From Glandiceps talaboti (Eukaryota > Hemichordata > Enteropneusta > Spengelidae), in NCBI RefSeq assembly GCF_964340395.1, contig NC_135557.1, forward strand, positions 9,827,960 to 9,852,959: a stretch of 25,000 nucleotides of DNA, written 5' to 3'. The position numbers and the translations under genes are program-made. The notes beneath the pieces were generated by a model, which was not told the DNA's origin, searched no databases, and worked only from the letters and a program-made list of their open reading frames with translations. Each line of letters starts with the position of its first letter. The first letter of the stretch is position 1. Shown here one piece after another: positions 1 through 8,500 of this stretch.

Positions 1-862
1 ATCTACTCTCATTACACTATATTTTCTATAGTTCCAACCATACTTTTAATAATAAGATATCTCTACTCTCATTACACTACATTTTCCATAGTTCCAACCA
101 TACTTTTAATAATAAGATATGTCTACTCTCATTATACTACATTTTCCATAGTTCCAACTATACCATACTTTTAATATTAAGACATGTCTACTCTCATTAT
201 ACTACATTTTCCATAGTTCCAACCATACTTTTAATAATAAGATATGTCTACTCTCATTACACTACATTTTCCATAGTTCCAACCATACTTTTAATAATAA
301 GATATGTCTACTCTCATTACACTATATTTTCCATAGTTCCAACCATACTTTAATAATAAGATATGTCTATTCTCATTACACTACATTTTCCATAATTCCA
401 ACCACACTTTTAATAATAAGATATGTCTACTCTCATTACAGTATATTTTCCATAGTTCCAATCGTACTTTTAATAATAAGATATGTCTACTCTCATTACA
501 CTATATTTTCCATAGTTCCAACCATACTTTTAATAATAAGATATGTCTACTCTCATTACACTATATTTTCCATAGTTCCAACCATACTTTAATAATAAGA
601 TATGTTTCTTCTCATTACACTACATTTTCCATAGTTCCAACCATACTTTAATAATAAGATATGTCTACTCTCATTACACTACATTTTCCATAGTTCCAAC
701 CATACTTTTAATAATAAGATATGTCTACTCTCATTACACTACATTTTCCATAGTTCCAACCATACTTTTAATAATAAGATATGTCTACTCTCATTACACT
801 ACATTTTCCATAGTTCCAACCATACTTTTAATAATGAGAGATATCTACTCTCATTACACTAC
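1..862. repeat. 60-bp satellite array 1 (left end outside window)
   Basis: About 14 head-to-tail copies of an AT-rich 60-bp monomer, recognisable by CTCATTACACTACATTTTCC, then CATAGTTCCAACCATACTTT and an AATAATAAGATATG tail. Copies differ by scattered substitutions and by one-base length variants in the T-run. The array starts outside the window and stops sharply at 862, where the monomer is cut inside its CATTACACTAC segment and followed by GCATGAAAGG. The other array ends at exactly the same monomer position, so both share one junction. It lies directly 3' of the minus-strand secreted-peptide gene at 1045-1544. Confidence 0.97.
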
Positions 863-880
863 GCATGAAAGGTATCAGAC

Positions 881-886
881 TTTAAT
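881..886 (-). terminator. Poly(A) signal of secreted-peptide gene, copy 1
   Basis: The minus strand reads ATTAAA, a common poly(A) signal variant, about 160 bp past the stop codon. The equivalent place in the second copy has the canonical AATAAA (3822-3827). A functional signal at the same site in both copies supports a transcript that ends almost exactly at the satellite boundary. Confidence 0.45.
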
Positions 887-1044
887 TAAACAAATTCGTT
901 TAAGAGATTGTTTCATGGTCATTACTCAGCAAAATACCAATTGCTAAAAGCTAATGAGTACGTTAAATATAGCTTGTAGTTATTAGCGCAACTTATTATA
1001 TATTCATATATTCATATATTCAAATGCAACACTATATGAAGTGG

Positions 1045-1544
1045 TTAAGTACCAAGGTTAAAATGTTTTCTAAAATGGTTTATCGCTACTTTATTTGATA
1101 GACTGTTACTTAAAATGCGATTTTCTGTCTCATCACAGCTTTGTATAGTATATCGATGATAATAATATGACTCCATGCTTGTGTTATATCGATTTAACGG
1201 CACATATTTAAAGCATCTGCTAACTGAAGAAAACAATTGATGTTGGCCATAAAACCATTCAAAAAGTGAGAATAAGTATTGTAATTAAGTTATATTGTAA
1301 TTTCAACGAGCAGTTTCCGACTTTTTGTGTTGTACATCAACATCGTTAATATCATGTTCCTTAATGAATAAAGGCAAACAAAATGAGCAATAAACAAAAC
1401 AAAACATAAACAATAACACAAGTTGCCTATCTGACAAAGAATCAAACAAACAGATGAACGTAAAAGAAAGACAAATTACTTACCTGGAAAAGTCACCATT
1501 GCTATGATAAGCAGTATAGACGAAACACAGTATTGACGAAACAT
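1045..1544 (-). CDS. Small secreted two-cysteine peptide, copy 1 (two exons, 79 aa)
   Basis: No family is recognised. Exon 1 (1544-1484) has an ATG and encodes 20 residues beginning MFRQYC, followed by a hydrophobic run (SSILLIIAMVTF) typical of a signal peptide. It ends CCA-G before the strong donor GTAAGT. The 260-bp intron ends in a pyrimidine-rich TTTTCTTCAG, and exon 2 (1223-1045) resumes exactly in phase (G|TT) to a TAA. Total length is 79 aa. The predicted mature part has two cysteines 26 positions apart (RCFKYV... and ...IQSCDE), a Tyr/His-rich middle and a dibasic RK near the C-terminus. Start, splice sites, phase and stop are all conserved in the second copy, which also differs by a clean 3-bp codon insertion. 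One disulphide and extracellular action are inferred. An antimicrobial, signalling or pheromone-like peptide is possible, but nothing in the sequence decides between these. Confidence 0.68.
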
Positions 1545-1644
1545 TTTGTGATATTGAGTAACGTACTTACACCTCTCAATTCGAGTCTTGTTGAAAGTCT
1601 AATCTGCCTACGTTGAAATAATTGTTATCTTCCTTTGAGAATGG

Positions 1645-1650
1645 GTTATA
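1645..1650 (-). promoter_or_regulatory. TATA-like box, secreted-peptide gene copy 1
   Basis: The minus strand reads GGTATAACCC about 100 bp upstream of the ATG, in a stretch that is identical in the second copy. A start site roughly 30 bp downstream would give a 5' UTR of about 70-75 nt. Position and conservation are the only support. Confidence 0.35.
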
Positions 1651-2244
1651 CCATTGCTAATTTAGGGTATTTTGCCCATCATCACTTAAAAGTATATATT
1701 ATGTAATTGTTGATAGAATGCCATTATGACGATCACATGTAACTACAAAATGTCTTGTATTGTTTACTTGCATCTTGCTTAATATTTTCCAAGTGTTAGA
1801 AGAACATTATATATCATAACTATTTTGGTAATAAAAACACAACCTGTTTTAGAAAATGGTGTTTGCAAACTAATAATGTATGTAGAAATAAATGCATATT
1901 TAATAATTTGAATAATATTTTACCCACAATTCACTGAAATTTTATTCTGGATCTTTCTTATTAAATATATTTCCCTGTAGAAGTCACATTTCGACAAAGT
2001 CACATATCAATACAATCTAACACAAGGATGATTAAAAATTTGATTAGAAAGTTGCAAACTTTGCCTAAAATATACTAACACCTCAATAACACACGTGCTT
2101 TGAATTAAATGCTTTTCAGCATCACGTTACCACGAACGTGAGTAATCAGTCTGTATAGTCTTAACATGTACAGATAAAATGACGTATGCTTGGTGTTTCA
2201 CTCATGGTATATTACGTTTTCGACACAGAGATAGATGTATTTCA

Positions 2245-2437
2245 CCTTTCATTTATTAATACCAAATATAATGTAAAGTACATGTACGATGTCATTCACC
2301 TTTTTCCCCAGGGTTCAATTTGCGTGCATGCAGATCCCCAAGAAATTAATATCAATAATATATATACTATTAATAAAATATTCCTTTTAAAATAATAAGT
2401 GAATATCGAGTGGAAAGGCCCAGGGAAAAACGTGGAA
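2245..2437. other. Spacer between duplicon 1 and satellite array 2
   Basis: Unique AT-rich DNA between the end of similarity with duplicon copy 2 and the first monomer of the second array. A 69-codon open frame spans part of it but has no recognisable motif and no counterpart in the other copy, so I do not call a gene. Confidence 0.6.
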
Positions 2438-3803
2438 CATAGTTCCAATGATACTTTAATAATAAGACATGTCTACTCTCATTACACTGCATTTTCCATA
2501 GTTCCAACCATACTTTTAATAATAAGATATCTCTACTCTCATTATACTACATTTTCCATAGTTCCAACCATACTTTAATAATAAGATATGTCTATTCTCA
2601 TTACACTACATTTTCCATAGTTCCAACCATACTTTTAACAATAAGACATGTCTACTCTCATTACACTACATTTTCCATACTTCCAACCATACTTTTAATA
2701 ATAAGATATGTCTACTCTCATTACACTACATTTTCCATAGTTCCAACCATACTTTTAATAATAAGATATATCTACTCTCATTACACTACATTTTCCATAG
2801 TTCCAGCCATACTTTTAATAATAAGATATGTCTACTCTCATTACACTACATTTTCTATAGTTCCAACCATACTTTTAATAATAAGATATGTCTACTCTCA
2901 TTACACTACATTTTCCATAGTTCCAACGATACTTTTAATAATAAGATATATCTACTCTCATTACACTATATTTTCCATAGTTCCAATCATACTTTTAATA
3001 AGATATGTCTACTCTCATTACACTACATTTTCCATAGTTTCAACCATACTTTTAATAATAAGATATGTCTACTCTCATTACACTATATTTTCCATAGTTC
3101 CAATCATACTTTTAATAATAAGATATGTCTACTCTCATTATACTACATTTTCCATAGTTCCAACCATACTTTTAAAAATAAGATATGTCTATTCTCATTA
3201 CACTACATTTTCTATAGTTCCAACCATACTTTTAACAATAAGATGTCTACTCTCATTATACTACATTTTCCATAGTTCCAACCATACTTTTAATAATAAG
3301 ACATGTCTACTCTCATTACACTACATTTTCCATAGTTCCAACTATACTTTTAATAATAAGATATGTCTACTCTCATTACACTACATTTTCCTTAGTTCCA
3401 ACTATACTTTTAATAATAAGACATGTCTACTCTCATTACACTACATTTTCCATAGTTCCAACTATACTTTTAATAATAAGATATGTCTACTCTCATTACA
3501 CTACATTTTTCATAGTTCCAACCATACTTTTAATAATAAGATATGTCTACTCTCATTACACTACATTTTCCTTAGTTCCAACTATACTTTTAATAATAAG
3601 ATATGTCTACTCTCATTACACTACATTTTCCATAGTTCCAACCATACTTTTAATAATAAGATATGTCTACTCTCATTACACTATATTTTCTATAGTTCCA
3701 ACCATACTTTTAATAATAGGATATATCTACTCTCATTACACTACATTTTCCATAGTTCCAACCATACTTTAATAATACGATATGTCTATTCTCATTACAC
3801 TAC
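2438..3803. repeat. 60-bp satellite array 2
   Basis: About 23 head-to-tail copies of the same 60-bp monomer as array 1. The first monomer is truncated, starting at CATAGTTCCAATGATAC. Variants include a 57-bp monomer near 2995 (missing one TAA), 59-bp copies with a shorter T-run, and copies with TCTATTCTC in place of TCTACTCTC. The last two variants also occur in array 1, so the arrays share ancestry or exchange sequence. The array ends at 3803 at the same monomer position as array 1. Confidence 0.97.
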
Positions 3804-3821
3804 GCATGAAAGGTCTCAGAC

Positions 3822-3827
3822 TTTATT
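3822..3827 (-). terminator. Poly(A) signal of secreted-peptide gene, copy 2
   Basis: Canonical AATAAA on the minus strand about 145 bp after the stop codon, aligned with ATTAAA in copy 1. Only about 20 bp separate it from the satellite array. Confidence 0.5.
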
Positions 3828-3970
3828 TATACAAATTTTTTTAAGAGATTGTCTCATGGTCATTACTCAGCAAAATACCAATAGCTAATGAGTACGATAA
3901 ATATAGCTTGTAGTTATTAGCTCAACTCATTATATATTCATATATTCAAATGCAACACTATATGAAGTGG

Positions 3971-4474
3971 TTAAGTACCATGGATAACAAATTTTCTGAA
4001 ATGGTTTATCGTTACTTTATTTGATAGAATGTTACTGTTTAAAATGCGATTTCCTGTCTCCTCACAGCTTTGTATAGTATATTGATGATAATGATACGAC
4101 TCTGTGTTAGTGTTATATCGATTTAACAGGACGTATTTGAAGCATCTGCTAGCTAAAGAAAACAATTGATGTTGGCCATAAAACCATTCAACTAGTGAGA
4201 ATAAGTATTCTAATTAAGTTATATTGTAATTTCAACGAACAGTTTTCCGACTTTTTGTGTTGTATATCAACATCGTTAATATCATGTTACTTAATGAATG
4301 AATAAAGTAAACAAAATGAGCAATATACAAGAAAAACCATAAACAATAACACAAGTTACCTAACTGACGAAAAAACAAACATATGAACGTAAAAAGAAAG
4401 ACAATCTACTTACCTGGAAAAGTCACCATTGCTATGATTAGCATTATAGACGAAACACAGTATTGACGAAACAT
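3971..4474 (-). CDS. Small secreted two-cysteine peptide, copy 2 (two exons, 80 aa)
   Basis: Paralogue of the gene at 1045-1544. Exon 1 (4474-4414) has ATG, the same basic-then-hydrophobic signal peptide (one Leu to Met change) and donor GTAAGT. The intron is 4413-4153. The acceptor TTTTCTTTAG leads into exon 2 (4152-3971), which continues in phase 1 and ends in TAA. Length is 80 aa. Both mature cysteines and the blocks RCFKYV, LNRYNT, YTIQSC, NRIL, SNKV and INHFRK are kept. The two copies differ at about 21 bases in exon 2, mostly amino-acid changing, plus one inserted Asn codon. The last residues before the shared GT terminus are completely different. Function is unknown; an intact frame after this divergence argues that the copy was under coding constraint. 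Confidence 0.66.
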
Positions 4475-4574
4475 TTTGTGATATTGAGTAATGTACTTTC
4501 ACCTCTTAATTCGAGTCTTGTTGAAAGTCTAATCTGCCTACGTTGAAACAATTGTTATCTACCTGTGAGGATGG

Positions 4575-4580
4575 GTTATA
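4575..4580 (-). promoter_or_regulatory. TATA-like box, secreted-peptide gene copy 2
   Basis: The minus strand reads GGTATAACCC about 100 bp upstream of the ATG, the same spacing and local sequence as in copy 1, while nearby bases differ between copies. Confidence 0.35.
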
Positions 4581-5400
4581 CCATTGCTAATTTAGGGTAT
4601 TTTGCCCATCATTACTTAAAAATATATATTATGTACTTGTTGATGGAATGCCATTATGACGATCACATGTAACTACGAAATGTCTTGTATTGTTTGCTTT
4701 CATCTTGCTTAATATTTTCCAAGAGTGAGAAGAACATTTTATATCATAACTATTTTGGTAATAGAAACACAACCTGTTTTAGAAAATGGTGTTTGCAAAC
4801 TAATAATGTAAGTAGAAATAAATGCATATTTAATATTTTATATTGAATAATATTTTACCCATAATTCTCAGAATTTTTATTCTGGATTTTCCTTATTTAA
4901 TATTTCCCTGTAGAAGTCACATTTCTACAAAAGTAACATTTTAATGAAATCTAACATAAGGATATATCAAAATTTGAATAGAAAGTTGCAGACTTTGCAT
5001 AAAATATACTAACACCTCAATAACACATGTGCTTTGAATTAAATGCTTTTTCAGCATCACGTACGTTATCACGAACGTGAGTAATCCGCAGTCTGTACAG
5101 TAGGTTTGGACTTTACACATGGGACATTACGTTTTTGACACAGAGATAGACATATTTCAACTCTAGACTAACAATAACAGAGACATAATACACACAACAG
5201 GATCATTTGCCCAATTACATTGAACACTGATAAGGATCGCTATTCTTTCACAGTGTAGTAGAAACATTAAATATTATACATGGCCTTGATAATTTTAATT
5301 GCTGAAATTATTAATTTTAACTGATAATTAACACATCACCTTGACTACTTCTACATACCCACTGTGCATGGCACTTATGTAATTGTTTCTTTTGCATTCG

Positions 5401-5533
5401 AAGTTGTCTTAGGGTGTGTATTAAATGTCATGTTACATGAGTGAAACACCAACCCTACATCATTTAAGTTGTAAGTTGTCTGAGGGTGTGTATTAAATAT
5501 CACGTTACATGATGAAAAACCAATGCTACATAG
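5401..5533. repeat. Two-copy 72-bp tandem repeat
   Basis: Two imperfect copies starting at 5401 and 5473, each with AAGTTGTC, a GGGTGTGTATTAAAT core and a GTTACATGA segment. The first copy also contains ATGAGTGAAACACCAA, which occurs inverted near 2190-2205 at the edge of duplicon copy 1. Confidence 0.75.
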
Positions 5534-5728
5534 CTGTAAATGTCTTTTGTTATACCTAATGATACGTGTTGTGCAGGTTTAACATCTGCATATATTTTCC
5601 TTAGTTTTCTTGCACATGACTTTTATGAAAGTCTGTTGAAAAAATAATATGTATAATTGTTATCTTCTTCTTTGAAATGGGTATTCAGAAACCCATCGGT
5701 GGTAATTCTATTTTTGCGAACATTTCCA

Positions 5729-5818
5729 AAATGCTTGGTTTACGAATACATGTACTGTAAATGCTTGGTTTACGAATACATGTACTGTAAATGCTTGGTT
5801 GACGAATACATGTACTGC
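5729..5818. repeat. Three-copy 30-bp tandem repeat
   Basis: Three near-perfect 30-bp units (5729, 5759, 5789), each beginning AAATGCTTGG and ending CATGTACTG; the third has one internal T to G change. They lie just beyond the stop codon of the claudin-like gene, probably in its 3' UTR or flank. Confidence 0.92.
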
Positions 5819-5849
5819 ATTTCTCCTCACTACTCTTCCTTAAAGTGTA

Positions 5850-7822
5850 TTACGTCAACGATTCATAGTTTGTTCTGTCTTTTGTTTGCCATTTGTCTTC
5901 CCATGCAACAACGCAACCACCAAGCACTGCAGTTACTATGGAAACCCAGGCTAGTTTTAAGGACGTACCAAAAGAACATTGTCCATCGTCAACAGTCGGC
6001 AATTTATCGGCAGCATAGAAACATGACCCAATAAGTATGAAAAACCCTTGAAAAAAATATCAAATTGAGAACAGTATGATTAGTAAAAACGATCTGGTTA
6101 CTGCATCAAACAGTGCATGACAAAACTACACCACTAAATGACCGCTGGTAGACTTATGCCGTTGTTAGCATTCACTTTATGATATGGCATTTATATGTAT
6201 CTGGCGGTATTGAAATAGCGCCACCAAACGACAATTATTTCAATCATAGCAATCTCTGGATGGCAGGCCGACAGTACATCACCAATCAAATTGTTCGTTG
6301 TAAAGGTTGTCTCATATAAATCTATTCTCTTTCTCTTTCATTTTCTATTTTTTTATCATAAATGTTAGTATAATAACATATGGGTTTATTTTCGTTATTG
6401 TACAGCAATAAGTTCATGTAGGAGAAATGAAATGGACTTATATAAAAAAGAAAACAAGCAACATACACCGTTACAATAAAATATAAGGTAACATAAGATA
6501 ATACAACATTATTAATAATGTTGTATTATATTAATAATAACATAAGATAATACAACATTATTAATACAACATTAACAAAAAAAATGCTGTACAACACAAC
6601 ATAGCACAGTGCAACAAAGCGCGCATCACAGCACAGAACAGCATAGCACAACACAACACAACACAACACAACACAACACAACACAACACAGCACAGCACA
6701 ACACAACTTAACACAACACAACACAGCGCTACGCAATGCAACACAGCACATCACAGCATTACGCAATGCAACGCAGCAGAGCACAACACAACACAACACA
6801 ACACAACACAACACAACACAACACAACACAACACAACAAAGACGAAATATAAGAAAAAAAAACAGAAACATGAAACGAAAGAGGAAATGAAACGAAAGGG
6901 AACTGTAGAATGATAAACTTGTCATTACCAGTGAATAGAAGTCCTATTCCTGCTCTATGACCAGCTTTCGAATATAGATTTCCATTACCAGCCACCATTA
7001 GTATACATACAGTAGATAGTACTCCAACTATTGTCGCCAATATCAGACAAAAACGTGTGAAATTTAATGAAGCTGTAAAGAACCAGAGTTATATGTAAGA
7101 CGTAACAATGACATGTTACCTATATATGGGAAAGTAACAGATGCACGGGAACAGTGAGAGGTGTATCACACAGCAGGGTTAACAAGAATGTGCAAGAATT
7201 GGTGTACGTGTTGATTTTTATTTACATCTTGAAGTCTGATTTCAAATGACGAATTAAATTACGTAGTACTGTTACGTGCTATACGTATACATGGAGGGTT
7301 AATCTCTGTTAGGGACTAAAACAATGTGTGATAGAATAGGTGAGTAGGTAGATTTGTAATGTTATATTTTGTTCATGTGTGAGTCTTGTTCAGTTATGTT
7401 TTCCGTTGTTATCCATAATATGGTCTCTGTATTTGTTCTTTCTCTTCAGATGTAAAGCCATTACAGATTGGAAGAACATTTTTATAGTGTCTTTTTAAGT
7501 TGATATCAGTTTCTGCATCCACTATGTCTCGCGAGACGTCGCATTTGTCGCGATTTTTTTCTGGGGTTCGCCGTGAAAACTAGATGGGGTCGGGTAACAG
7601 GAACCAATTTTGTTCAGGCCTAAATCTCTTTTGACATCGTCCCGTTACTCGCGTCCTTTTGGTAAAATGGTTCATTTTCGCATTTTTTAAAATTATAAAC
7701 GATGACGTTTTTTTACTTGACGATTTCTATTTATAAAAAGCATTAAACAATTCATGTCGTATTTGTTCTACAGTACGTACATACATACATACATACATAC
7801 ATACATACATACATACATACAT

Positions 7823-7857
<35 letters not shown>

Positions 7858-8500
7858 TACATACATACATACATACATACATACATACATACATACATAC
7901 ACACACACATACACACATACATACATACATACATACATACATACATACATACATACATACATACATACATACATACACACAGACACACACACATACATAC
8001 ATACACATATACACGGACACATAGACAAACATAACAGCGACACTCCCTTACAGGTAAAACATTTGTCAACCCACGCCAACTGTAAACAAATGAACACTTC
8101 CTACTGTATTGTTTATTGTTTAAAACGAAAATGACATGACTGCATAGGTCAATGAGGAAATAAAAAAACCGCTATTTTTAGGCTAAAGCCCGAAAGATCC
8201 AGGCGTTGTTTCCGTTTATAATACGCTTAACATAACAGACAATAATGGTTATATAAACAGACCAACTCCTAAAACTTACGGCTTCGTATAGTATAACTAT
8301 ATATACATACCGTCAACTCGATCACCACTAAGTGAAGAACATTCCAAGTATCTACCGCTTTTTGCTGGCACACAGCTATCCCATAGACCCGTCCTGACAC
8401 CAGAACACATCCACCATTCATGAGTCACCGTGCTGTATATAACGACTCCACCGGTAAACAACGACAACGCAACGCCGCAAACAGCACGACAAGTCCACAT
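5850..8500 (-). CDS. Claudin/PMP22-like four-transmembrane protein (three exons, 176 aa)
   Basis: Exon 1 is 8500-8311 (donor G|GTATGT), exon 2 is 7072-6929 (acceptor TTCTTTACAG, donor G|GTAATG) and exon 3 is 6046-5850, ending TAA. Both introns are phase 1 and the joined frame is open throughout. Residues 7-23 form TM1. The first extracellular loop carries the family signature W30, GLW at 38-40, C43 and C54. Residue R70 precedes TM2 (71-91), as in claudins. TM3 is about 105-122, crossing the exon 2/3 junction. A short second loop with C135 follows, then TM4 about 141-160 and a 16-residue tail ending YESLT, without the usual claudin -YV end. Claudins build cell-cell junction barriers at the plasma membrane, and PMP22/EMP relatives act in membrane organisation; which branch this is cannot be told here. 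The ATG is the first codon of the exon frame and is followed directly by TM1. Confidence 0.85.
6597..6838. repeat. ACAAC pentanucleotide array in claudin-like intron 2
   Basis: A long run of ACAAC-type units, perfect in blocks (about 6655-6688 and 6785-6836) and broken in the middle by variants such as AGCAC, GCATT and ACGCAATGC. It sits inside intron 2 (6047-6928), about 90 bp from the exon 2 donor. The long frames here encode only repetitive Thr/Gln/His or Cys/Val/Leu and are repeat artefacts. Confidence 0.95.
7340..7625 (+). repeat. Dispersed ~300-bp repeat, copy A (in claudin-like intron 1)
   Basis: This shares an extended collinear match with 12503-12840. Shared blocks include CATGTGTGAG, the long CCATTACAGATTGGAAGAAC block, the stretch CTTTTTAAGTTGAT, TTTC.GCATCCACTAT, and GGGGTCGGGTAAC.GGAACC near the end. 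Identity is perhaps 75% with indels (estimated by eye). I see no terminal inverted repeats, target duplication or coding frame. It is probably an old non-autonomous element, but a shared ancient duplication cannot be excluded. Confidence 0.7.
7777..8010. repeat. CATA/CACA microsatellite in claudin-like intron 1
   Basis: Long CATA runs interrupted by CACA blocks near 7840-7856 and 7900-7917. It lies in intron 1 (7073-8310). The Tyr/Val/Cys/Met frames across it are repeat artefacts. Confidence 0.97.

Larger units (their letters stand above)
863..2244. repeat. Segmental duplicon, copy 1 (~1.38 kb)
   Basis: This segment matches 3804-5160 almost end to end in direct orientation, at roughly 93-94% identity in non-coding parts, with small indels (for example 8-bp and 12-bp differences between 930 and 1020). 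Similarity starts at the satellite junction and fades after the shared GACACAGAGATAGA near 2221-2234. It contains a complete small minus-strand gene. Because each copy is preceded by its own satellite array, the duplicated unit was probably array plus gene. Confidence 0.93.
3804..5160. repeat. Segmental duplicon, copy 2 (~1.36 kb)
   Basis: Direct repeat of 863-2244 beginning at the satellite junction (GCATGAAAGG) and ending near ACACAGAGATAGACATATTT. It contains the second copy of the small secreted-peptide gene. Unlike copy 1 it is not followed by another satellite array, so the tandem series ends here. Confidence 0.93.
5161..5849. other. Spacer between duplicon 2 and the claudin-like gene
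   Basis: AT-rich non-coding DNA downstream of the claudin-like stop codon. I see no gene. It contains two short tandem repeats (5401-5533 and 5729-5818). The part nearest 5849 should include the 3' UTR of the claudin-like gene; I found no clear AATAAA on the minus strand in it. Confidence 0.55.

Noticed and set aside
1-3803. 60-bp satellite as a CRISPR-like array
   Set aside because: The units are contiguous, with no unique spacers, in a eukaryotic context; it is a plain satellite.
5657-6034. 125-codon plus-strand frame
   Set aside because: It overlaps antisense to the third exon of the claudin-like gene and its N-terminal part is just the 30-bp tandem repeat translated.
6207-6232. Imperfect TGGCGG...CGCCACC inverted repeat, and a similar GGTGGCGCTATT near 9648, as transposon ends
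   Set aside because: The shared string is only about 12 bp, and I found no second terminal repeat or target duplication to define an element.
7727-8134. Long frames with Tyr-Val-Cys-Met or Ile-His-Thr repeats on both strands
   Set aside because: They arise from CATA/CACA microsatellite translation in every frame. The same holds for frames at 6526-6925, 15154-15899, 18999-19719 and 21762-22295.
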